Source: Acidobacteriaceae bacterium (GTDB lineage: Bacteria; Acidobacteriota; Terriglobia; Terriglobales; Acidobacteriaceae). Taken from it: a stretch of DNA of 20,331 nucleotides. Of this stretch, positions 13,975 to 20,331 are shown piece after piece. The stretch spans positions 1 through 20,331 of the forward strand of contig JASIJX010000267.1 of the NCBI GenBank assembly GCA_030049955.1, written 5' to 3'. Within the stretch, counting starts at the first letter, position 1; each line of letters begins with the position of its first letter. The translations under genes and the position numbers were made by a program. Below the pieces are notes generated by a model, which ran no database searches, was not told the origin of the DNA, and saw only the letters and a list, made by a program, of their open reading frames with translations.

Positions 13975-15864
13975 ATGAACGATTTCGATTACATCATTGT
14001 TGGGTCCGGCGCCGGAGGCGGACCGCTCGCCGCCAATCTCGCACGTGCCGGATCGAAGGTGCTTCTGCTTGAGGCTGGCGCCGATTCGTACGCGGCCTGT
14101 GAAATGGGCCGCATGATGTATGAGGTTCCCGTCTTCCACGGTCTCGCCTCCGAGTATCCCGGTAGCGCGTGGAGCTACTACGTCCGCCACTATACCGATG
14201 ACGCACAACAGGCGCGCGACTCCAAAATCGTAAAACGAGATGGCCGCGACTGGATCTGGTACCCGCGGTCCGGCGCGCTCGGCGGCTGCACTGCACATAA
14301 CGCGATGATCACCGTGATCCCGCAGGACGACGACTGGAACTGCATCGCCAAACTGACCGGTGATGACTCCTGGCGCGCAGAAAAGATGCGCACATATTTC
14401 GAGCGTCTGGAGAATTGCCGGTACGTCCCAGCTCCGGGAACGCTAGCCGGGGATGTGGATCAGGCGTTCTCAACCATTGGAGAGCTTTTCCAGGGAAAGG
14501 AAGACTGGCGCAATCAAGACGGAGGCCACGGCTTCAAAGGCTGGCTGACCACGAGCGAGGCCGACCCGTTACTTGTGCTCAAGGACAAAAACATCATTAA
14601 GATTCTGCTGAACGGCGTACGCGAAGCGCTCGTCGATCACCTCGGCTCCCCCGCCCTCGGAATTGAGACCCGTTTCGATCCGAACGACTCGCGCAACATG
14701 AATTCTAGCCCCGAAGGGCTCGTCTTCACGCCGCTAGCTGTTGCCAATGGCAAGCGGAACGGCCCGCGCGAATTTCTCCTGTGCGTCGCGCAGCAATATC
14801 CGCAGAACCTGACGATTCAGCAGAATTGCCTCGCCACGCGAGTACTCGTCGAAGGCAGCCGCGCCATTGGCATCGAATTTGTCGAACAAGCTCACCTCTA
14901 CCGCGCCGATCCCGCAGCGGCCGCCGCGACGGCAGATTTCCCGCGCCGCCAGGCGACTGCTCGGCGTGAGGTAATTCTCGCCGCCGGCGCGTTCAACACG
15001 CCGCAGTTGCTCCTGCTCTCTGGCATTGGACCGCGTGCACAATTGGCGCGCTTCGGCATCGACACGGTTATCGATCTTCCGGGTGTGGGCGCGAACCTCC
15101 AGGACCGCTACGAAGTCGCCGTCGTTTCTTGCTGCGCCCGCGATTTTGCCTTGCTTGACAATGCCACGTTCGCTCCACCCGATCCGAACCCAGATTCTTG
15201 CATGCAGCAATGGATGCAAAGGGGCGATGGCGTCTATGCCTCCAATGGCGTGCTGATAGGAGTCATTCGCCGGTCGAGATCTGACCTCAAGGATCCGGAC
15301 CTATATATATTCGGTTTGCCCGCATATTTCCGCGGCTATCAGCCCGGCTATTCAAAGCTGTTCGAGTACCACCACAATCGCTTTACCTGGGCAATCCTCA
15401 AGGCCCGCACCAGCAATACCGGCACGGTCAGCTTGCAATCTGCGGTTCCCTGGGATACTCCTTTGATCAATTTCCAGTACTTCGGCGATGGCGCCCGCGC
15501 CAACGATCCGGACCTCGATGCCCTCGTCGCCGGCGTGCAGTTCGTTCGCGACATGAACCAGCGTTTGCAACGCGACGGCCTGATCGCCAGCGAAGAGACA
15601 CCGGGACCGGACTACGCAACACCCGAACAACTGCGGCAGTTTATTCGCAATGAAGCATGGGGACACCACGCCTCCTGCACTTGCAAGATCGGCGCCGACA
15701 ACGACCCAATGGCGGTGCTCGACAGCCGACTCCGCGTCCGTGGAATACAGGGATTGCGCGTAGTCGATGCTTCCGTCTTTCCGAAGATCCCGGGCTACTT
15801 CATCGCGTCCGCCATTTACATGGTGAGCGAAAAGGCCTTCGACGTTATACAGCAATCCGTCTGA
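13975..15864 (+). CDS. GMC family FAD-dependent oxidoreductase
   Basis: This 629-residue enzyme of the glucose-methanol-choline family oxidises alcohol groups with FAD. The N-terminal Rossmann motif DYIIVGSGAGGGPLAANLA (about 4-22) ends at the ribose-binding LLLEAG. GGCTAHNAM (about 104-112) matches the GMC FAD-lid signature. GAFNTPQLLLLSGIGP is GMC signature 2. The C-terminal catalytic block is WGHHASCTCKIG (562-573), where the family usually has HxxGTCxMG; His565 fits the catalytic His. It ends with LRVVDASVFPKIPGYFIASA. No Tat or Sec signal is visible, so it is cytosolic unless carried by a partner. GGGAG at 13964-13968 lies 6 nt before the ATG. It follows the cytochrome by 39 bp. Cholesterol-oxidase-like, choline-like and sugar-oxidising members are all possible; the substrate is unknown. 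Confidence 0.92.
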   Translation: MNDFDYIIVGSGAGGGPLAANLARAGSKVLLLEAGADSYAACEMGRMMYEVPVFHGLASEYPGSAWSYYVRHYTDDAQQARDSKIVKRDGRDWIWYPRSGALGGCTAHNAMITVIPQDDDWNCIAKLTGDDSWRAEKMRTYFERLENCRYVPAPGTLAGDVDQAFSTIGELFQGKEDWRNQDGGHGFKGWLTTSEADPLLVLKDKNIIKILLNGVREALVDHLGSPALGIETRFDPNDSRNMNSSPEGLVFTPLAVANGKRNGPREFLLCVAQQYPQNLTIQQNCLATRVLVEGSRAIGIEFVEQAHLYRADPAAAAATADFPRRQATARREVILAAGAFNTPQLLLLSGIGPRAQLARFGIDTVIDLPGVGANLQDRYEVAVVSCCARDFALLDNATFAPPDPNPDSCMQQWMQRGDGVYASNGVLIGVIRRSRSDLKDPDLYIFGLPAYFRGYQPGYSKLFEYHHNRFTWAILKARTSNTGTVSLQSAVPWDTPLINFQYFGDGARANDPDLDALVAGVQFVRDMNQRLQRDGLIASEETPGPDYATPEQLRQFIRNEAWGHHASCTCKIGADNDPMAVLDSRLRVRGIQGLRVVDASVFPKIPGYFIASAIYMVSEKAFDVIQQSV

Positions 15865-15901
15865 TTTCCCGGGCTCCTCAGAAAAACTCGCGAGGTGCGG
15901 C

Positions 15902-17293
15902 ATGGCAACAGCGACAACCGCGGCAACAGCGACAACCGAAACCACGACCACCACCGTCACCAACTGGTTCGGCAACATCGTCTCGCATCCTGCAGCCGTC
16001 GTGGATGCCAACAGTGTTGACGACATCGTGCGCGTCCTCAAGGATACGGCAAACTATCCGTCGCCGGTCCGCGCCGTAGGCTCGAACCACTCCACTGCTC
16101 CCTGCGGTGTCGCCGACGGCGGCACTCTGATCCGCATGAAGATGAATCAGATCCTCAGCATAAGTCCCACCGGGCTCACGGTCCAGGCTGACGCCACGCA
16201 TCTGCAGATGGCAAAAGCACTTGAAGCCCAGAACCTGCAGTTTTACGTCAACACCGAGATTGGAAGTTTATCCGCGGGCAGCGCTGCCTGCGCCGGCACC
16301 AAGGACGCCTCCTTTGCCGGCGAGTACGGTCAGGTGGGCTCCTACATCACCGGAGTCAAAATGGTGCTCCCCAGCGGCGACCTTCTCGAAGTTGACGAAG
16401 CCACCAATCCCGGCCTGATGCAGCAGGTGCGCTCCAGCTATGGGCTCTTCGGGATCATCTACGAAGTGACTTATCAGGTGCGCCCGCTGACGCCCATGCA
16501 CGTACACCACACGACGTATAGCCTTGAGGATTTTCTTGCGCAACTACCGGACCTGAAGACGCTCGGCTATTCGATGATGTATTACCTCTTTCCATTCCAG
16601 GACAAGATCACGGTCGAGTTCCGCAAATACAATCCCGGCGCCACTGGCGAGCCGAACCACGCAGCCTGGGCGCTCCGCAACTACATTTGGGGAACCTCCG
16701 GCCCCAAATTTGGTCACGACACCGAGCAGAACGTCTCGATTCCGTCGATCCGTTACGGGATCATCGACGCCTTCGGCGCAGCCTGGCGTCTACAACTCGA
16801 AACGATCGTTTCCAGCGACTACACCATTCCCGGCGATCAGATCATCGACTATCCTCCCGTCTCGAACGACAGCCGATACACGTTCAGCTTGTTTGCGTTC
16901 CCTGAAGAAGATTTTCCCGCAGCGATCACTGACTTCTTCGCATTTTGCAAATCCTATTACCAGCAAAAAGGCTACCGCTCCAATCTTCTCTACGTCGGCT
17001 ACTACATTGCACAGGATCAGAAGTCACTGCTCTCCTATTCGTGGGATGGCAATGTTATGACCATCGATCCCGTGTCGACCGCGAATCCCGGATGGGATGA
17101 TTTCCTGGTCGCCTACAACCAGTTCTGTATTGATCGCAACGGCCGTGGCCTCTTGAACCAGACACCCGGATTGACGGCCGCAATGCTGCAGAAGTTCTCT
17201 GGCGACCGGCTAGAGACGATAAAGTCGGCACGTACGCAGTTCGACCCTGACAACCGGCTTCTCAACGACTACTTCCGTCAACTGCTTGCCTGA
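15902..17293 (+). CDS. FAD-linked oxidase of the VAO/aldonolactone oxidase type
   Basis: This 463-residue flavoprotein begins with a Thr/Ala-rich tail (1-19). A PCMH-type FAD-binding domain follows (about 24-200), with PVRAVGSNHSTAPC (His63 in the place where ALO-type enzymes often attach FAD), TVQADATHLQMAKAL, and IGSLSAGSAACAGTKDASF. The C-terminal substrate domain ends with FDPDNRLLNDYFRQLL, the closing motif of D-arabinono-/L-gulono-lactone oxidase and alditol oxidase relatives. Such enzymes oxidise sugar lactones or polyols and pass electrons to O2 or a cytochrome. GAGGTG at 15892-15897 precedes the ATG. No signal peptide is seen. It sits 37 bp after the GMC gene, and its stop directly abuts the next frame. 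A cytochrome acceptor is plausible given the first gene of the run, but this is inference. Confidence 0.86.
   Translation: MATATTAATATTETTTTTVTNWFGNIVSHPAAVVDANSVDDIVRVLKDTANYPSPVRAVGSNHSTAPCGVADGGTLIRMKMNQILSISPTGLTVQADATHLQMAKALEAQNLQFYVNTEIGSLSAGSAACAGTKDASFAGEYGQVGSYITGVKMVLPSGDLLEVDEATNPGLMQQVRSSYGLFGIIYEVTYQVRPLTPMHVHHTTYSLEDFLAQLPDLKTLGYSMMYYLFPFQDKITVEFRKYNPGATGEPNHAAWALRNYIWGTSGPKFGHDTEQNVSIPSIRYGIIDAFGAAWRLQLETIVSSDYTIPGDQIIDYPPVSNDSRYTFSLFAFPEEDFPAAITDFFAFCKSYYQQKGYRSNLLYVGYYIAQDQKSLLSYSWDGNVMTIDPVSTANPGWDDFLVAYNQFCIDRNGRGLLNQTPGLTAAMLQKFSGDRLETIKSARTQFDPDNRLLNDYFRQLLA
15904..15938 (+). repeat. In-frame 18-bp tandem duplication at the oxidase N-terminus
   Basis: GGCAACAGCGACAACCG occurs at 15904-15920 and again at 15922-15938, a period of 18 bp or six codons. 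It encodes ATATTA followed by ATATTE and runs into a polythreonine stretch. It looks like a recent slippage or duplication event in a disordered tail, outside the folded FAD domain. Confidence 0.8.
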
Positions 17294-17302
17294 GTGACGC
17301 CA

Positions 17303-18094
17303 ATGCGATACCTGAGAGTCCCAGTCTTCCTGCTGCTTTCGTTCTCCGGCGTATCCCTTGCGCACGGCCAGGCTATTCCGCTCAAATTTCCTGAGACCGT
17401 GCAGGTCTGCCCCGGCGCATTTCCCACTGACCTCACCGCCACCACCAACTGCCGGTATAAGCCCAAGCAGCGGGCCCTCGACTTTATCACTGGCTCTGTC
17501 ACAGACCAGGCTGCGCTCGGCGCAGTTTTCTACGGTCTCGGCGCGCAAATCATCCAGTCGCCGTCGGAATGGAAGCGCACCTGGTACGGGTACGGTCAGC
17601 GGGTTGGCGTACGTTACACGCAAACACTCGGCAAGGGCACTGCGCAGTATCTCACCGGACTCATCCTCAACGATGATCCGCGATTTCTCGCCTATAGAAA
17701 TGACCCGGACACCATTAGTCGCCACCAGCAGGCGATTAGGGACTTACCCGCTGGGAACACGAGCCTCGACCAGCTGACGCATGATGGCTGGCAGCGATTC
17801 GGCCATGCCTGGTGGGACGTGATCACAGTTCGCCGATCGACGCGTTCGGGACACGGCCACCGTATCCCTGCGATTTCGCGATTCGCTGGAGAATTCGCTG
17901 GAGCCTATGCCGGTTATCCGTGGTACCCCGCTGCGGAAAATAAATTCACCAACGTCGGCGAGCGTGCCGCTGGAGCATTTGGCACTGCGGTGCTGTCCTC
18001 ATTCTGGACCGAGTATCAGCCCGAGGAGAGCAGGATCATCGGCGCCATCCTGCACCGAAACCACTCGAACGCCGTGCCTGGAGGCAATCCATGA
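17303..18094 (+). CDS. Secreted protein of unknown function
   Basis: I do not recognise a named family. The 263-residue product has a clear Sec signal peptide (MRYLRVPVFLLLSFSGVSLA, then cleavage near AHG-Q). Two cysteines follow soon after (VQVCPGAF and TNCRYK) and may form a disulfide. The body is rich in Gly, Tyr, Trp and Arg, with alternating segments such as ALGAVFYGLGAQII, RTWYGYGQRVGVRYTQ, RFAGEFAGAYAGYPWYP and RAAGAFGTAVLSSFWTEY. They could be amphipathic strands or short membrane-active helices, so a small outer-membrane protein is possible. A GTG at 17294, fused to the previous stop as TGAGTG, is an alternative start; ATG 17303 is preferred because it begins a standard signal peptide. 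The last bases overlap the hydrolase gene by ATGA, so it belongs to the same operon. Confidence 0.75.
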   Translation: MRYLRVPVFLLLSFSGVSLAHGQAIPLKFPETVQVCPGAFPTDLTATTNCRYKPKQRALDFITGSVTDQAALGAVFYGLGAQIIQSPSEWKRTWYGYGQRVGVRYTQTLGKGTAQYLTGLILNDDPRFLAYRNDPDTISRHQQAIRDLPAGNTSLDQLTHDGWQRFGHAWWDVITVRRSTRSGHGHRIPAISRFAGEFAGAYAGYPWYPAAENKFTNVGERAAGAFGTAVLSSFWTEYQPEESRIIGAILHRNHSNAVPGGNP

Positions 18095-19665
18095 GACTTG
18101 CAATCCGTTTGCTTCTGTTTGCTCCGATAGCGTCGATATTGTTTCTGCTCCAGGGTTGCCAGGTGCCGCTGAAGCCTTACCGGTTGAATGATCCCGCCAT
18201 TGAAGTCCCGCCTCCTGCGCCGAATGATCCCGCCGTCACGCAGGTCAAAACCGGCCGGGACTGCGTCACCGCCACTGTTCCCATCTGTCTCGCGTTCATT
18301 GAAGTCGATGACATGGGAGAACTTTGGGATCAAGGTGAACTCGACGGTAAAAGTGAACTCGACACCGCACTCAGCGTGATTAGCCGCGCCAATGCAGACC
18401 CGCAGGCCGAGCCAGTGGTAATCACTTTTGTTCATGGCTGGAAGAACAACGCCGCCCCGGATAACGGTGATGTCGCAGGATTCGAAGCAGCGCTCCGCGA
18501 CCTCTACACGCGCTTGAAACGAACCCGGCCCATTATCGGAATCTACATCGGCTGGCGTGGGAACCTCATCAAGTCCTCTTGGCCCGTGGCACAGCAATTC
18601 TCCTATTTCAATCGTGAGGCCGCCGCCATTCGCATCCCCAGCGCCAGACTCTCCACCGCGCTGACAGAGATCGCCATGCGCACCCACGAAAACAGTCGCG
18701 CTCTGGCCATCTTCATCGGACATTCCTTTGGCGGACTTCTTCTCGAGCGCGCTCTCAGTGAAATGACCGCTGGCGAAATTGCTCAGGACACCTTGTACGC
18801 CCAGGAAGCCGCAACGTTACCCGCGGGATCGACTGAATCCCTGGAGAAACTGCGGTTAGCTTCTGCTGCCACCAATGGCCACGCCGACCTCGTCATCTTC
18901 ATCAACCCGGCCGGCGCAGCCTCAGAGGCTATGCCAATGCTGGATTTCCTAATGGCGAACAGTTATCGCTACCAGCCGTTTCTGGCGAACGGATCGCCCA
19001 CCGAAGCCGCCGATCCGCCAGGCGTCAACACTGCCGATCGGCCGCTGTTTGTTTCCCTCACGTCAACCAGCGATCTGGCTACAAAAGTCGCTGTTCCGAT
19101 CGGGCATGCGCTGCCTGAGCTCGGCTTCAAAATTGCGGGCAGCTTTCGCAATCTCGGCCCCGGTACCAGTGGCAATTACGCGCTCTCCTGCTTCGATCCA
19201 CATGCCCCGAACCCTCATTGGCAGCTGAAGACCCAGGAGGATGGCGCGCTCCCACAAAGTTCCTTTTACATGAACACCGCGCCGCATATGCAGATTCTCC
19301 AGAGCCACGTCATGCTCAAGGCAATTGGCGCCACGCAGATGCAGGTCGCCTCCACCGGCGAAAAGATCACCATCCATAATCCGCAGGCGATTGTGCAATG
19401 CAACCGCGACCTCTTCAATCAGGAGCATTTGAACGTCGTCAGCGCCTTTCGTCTCTATGACACGCAGACGTGCTTCGCTGTTCAGGAACGCCCGAACCGC
19501 TGCAATGGGTCGCCTTACTGGATGATGGAAATCGATCCCGATATCGTGCCTGACCACAGCACTATCTTTACGCAGCGCTTCATCGAATTTTTGATAGACA
19601 CGTTCTTCACGACTCCCGATGGAAAGCCGATGCAACGCGTCAGCCCGCGACTCTTCAACCAGTGA
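18091..19665 (+). CDS. Alpha/beta-hydrolase fold lipoprotein (esterase/lipase-like)
   Basis: This 524-residue protein starts with MRLAIRLLLFAP and a lipobox LLQGC (Cys23), so it should be lipidated and anchored in the envelope. A strand and oxyanion-type loop VVITFVHGWKNNA occurs near residue 110-125. The nucleophile elbow GHSFGG has Ser212 as the catalytic serine and is followed by LLLERALSEM. The region VTLTSTSDLATKV-like (LFVSLTSTSDLATKV) may carry the acid. The catalytic His cannot be fixed from sequence alone; TAPHM and QSHVM near residue 395-410 are candidates. About 200 residues after the elbow are unusual in small lipases and may form a lid or extra domain. It overlaps the preceding gene by four bases (ATGA). 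Ester hydrolysis in the periplasm or at the surface is the expected activity; the substrate is unknown. Confidence 0.82.
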   Translation: MRLAIRLLLFAPIASILFLLQGCQVPLKPYRLNDPAIEVPPPAPNDPAVTQVKTGRDCVTATVPICLAFIEVDDMGELWDQGELDGKSELDTALSVISRANADPQAEPVVITFVHGWKNNAAPDNGDVAGFEAALRDLYTRLKRTRPIIGIYIGWRGNLIKSSWPVAQQFSYFNREAAAIRIPSARLSTALTEIAMRTHENSRALAIFIGHSFGGLLLERALSEMTAGEIAQDTLYAQEAATLPAGSTESLEKLRLASAATNGHADLVIFINPAGAASEAMPMLDFLMANSYRYQPFLANGSPTEAADPPGVNTADRPLFVSLTSTSDLATKVAVPIGHALPELGFKIAGSFRNLGPGTSGNYALSCFDPHAPNPHWQLKTQEDGALPQSSFYMNTAPHMQILQSHVMLKAIGATQMQVASTGEKITIHNPQAIVQCNRDLFNQEHLNVVSAFRLYDTQTCFAVQERPNRCNGSPYWMMEIDPDIVPDHSTIFTQRFIEFLIDTFFTTPDGKPMQRVSPRLFNQ

Positions 19666-19794
19666 GCTCCGCTGGATTAGGGCAGGACAAAGGAGAAGAT
19701 GTCGCTGCCGGCGACGACGGTGTCACGGATTATGTTGCTCCGTTCCCCGCCAAAGACTATATTTTCTCCATCCCATCACCGGAGAAGCCTTGCC

Positions 19795-20331
19795 ATGCGC
19801 ACGCGAAACACTGGCCAGCCATCCAATTCCGGTGCGTGGGTGGTGCTTGCCATGCTCGCCATGATTTCCGTCCCGGCGGCGCTCACCCTGCACACCGTCA
19901 AATCCTCTGCCTTCCGGCCGTTGAGTGAGATAGTGGCCGGCAATCCCTCGCCTTACGGATACTCAGTCAGTTTGCTCATCTTCGCAGTGCCCGTCGTCCT
20001 TATAGCTCTCTGGCTTCTTCCCCAGGAGCACATCCGAATCTCGAAGCGCGCCTTCTGGTGGACGATCGGAATTCTGTTTCCGCTGGGCGCGGCCCTGGAC
20101 TTTTTCCTGGCGCGATTCTTCTTCGGGTACCCGAACCGCGATGCCACGCTGCGCATTCCGGCGCTCGCGCTGGGCCATACGGTCCCGATCGAGGAATATA
20201 TCTTCTATCTCACCGGCTTTCTGGCGGTGTTGTCGATCTACGTTTGGCTCGATGGATATTGGCTGAAGACCTTCGCCGTGCCGTTGGACGACGCGCAACG
20301 AACCAGTTTCGATCGTCTCCTTGGGTTCCAC
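19795..20331 (+). CDS. Polytopic membrane protein, lycopene-cyclase-domain-like, 3'-truncated
   Basis: The frame runs off the window end with 179 residues visible. There are about four hydrophobic helices (roughly 14-32, 58-76, 88-108, 128-150). The key feature is HTVPIEEYIFYLTGF with PIEE at 131-134, matching the PxE(E/D)xxF signature of the heterodimeric or fused CrtYc/CrtYd (CarR-type) lycopene cyclase domain, whose Glu residues are needed for carotene ring closure. FFFGYPNRDATLRIPAL before it also fits the loop preceding that motif. ATG 19795 is chosen with GGAG at 19781-19784. An in-frame ATG at 19699 has AGGAG at 19691-19695 but only a 3-nt spacing. It lies 129 bp after the hydrolase. 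Real lycopene cyclase or another terpenoid-binding membrane protein are both possible. Confidence 0.72.
   Translation, partial: MRTRNTGQPSNSGAWVVLAMLAMISVPAALTLHTVKSSAFRPLSEIVAGNPSPYGYSVSLLIFAVPVVLIALWLLPQEHIRISKRAFWWTIGILFPLGAALDFFLARFFFGYPNRDATLRIPALALGHTVPIEEYIFYLTGFLAVLSIYVWLDGYWLKTFAVPLDDAQRTSFDRLLGFH

Noticed and set aside
13699..14298. 199-codon minus-strand frame across the cytochrome-GMC junction
   Set aside because: It is antisense to the C-terminus of the cytochrome and the FAD motif of the GMC enzyme, both clearly real.
19662..19928. GTG-started frame overlapping the hydrolase stop, which could be a small coupled gene
   Set aside because: It overlaps the cyclase-like gene by 134 bases in another frame, and shows no domain or signal peptide; the overlapping membrane protein is far better supported.

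Overview
The window looks like chromosomal DNA of a Gram-negative soil bacterium, most plausibly an acidobacterium (Terriglobia-like). Reasons: a TolC-type outer-membrane efflux protein, several lipobox lipoproteins, moderately high GC, a secreted DUF4136 protein, and a gene block (diheme cytochrome, GMC flavoenzyme, secreted proteins of unknown function) of a kind I associate with Acidobacteriota. The taxon is an inference. No rRNA, tRNA, CRISPR array, transposase or phage gene was seen.

Left part (1-2625). The 3' end of a GH15 glucoamylase/trehalase-type glycosidase, entering from outside the window, is followed by a small secreted DUF4136 protein.

Stress and xenobiotic region (2781-10885). 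Two units share one plan: a TetR repressor gene diverging from its likely target operon, with palindromes between them. Unit A is TetR / azoreductase - DoxX - luciferase-like flavin oxidoreductase. Unit B is TetR / TolC - HlyD(EmrA) - DHA2 MFS(EmrB), a complete tripartite efflux pump whose three genes overlap end to start. A 20-bp near-perfect operator and a degenerate second copy 35 bp away lie in front of the pump. Between the two convergent units sits an unannotated nested hairpin (5599-5694).

Gap (10886-11445). This is the only stretch over 300 bp without an intact gene. It holds a decayed, frameshifted short-chain dehydrogenase remnant on the minus strand, a 16-bp palindrome and a good sigma-70-like promoter pointing right.

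Right part (11446 to the window end). Six tightly spaced same-strand genes form a probable operon: diheme c-type cytochrome lipoprotein (RoxA / cytochrome c peroxidase-like), GMC oxidoreductase, VAO/ALO-type FAD-linked oxidase, a secreted protein of unknown function, an alpha/beta-hydrolase lipoprotein, and a truncated polytopic membrane protein with the PxEE signature of lycopene-cyclase-domain proteins. Two flavoprotein oxidases, an envelope diheme protein, a secreted esterase-like lipoprotein and an isoprenoid-cyclase-like membrane protein suggest an oxidative pathway for a hydrophobic, perhaps terpenoid, substrate. That role is inference, and this block is the best candidate for an undescribed system here.
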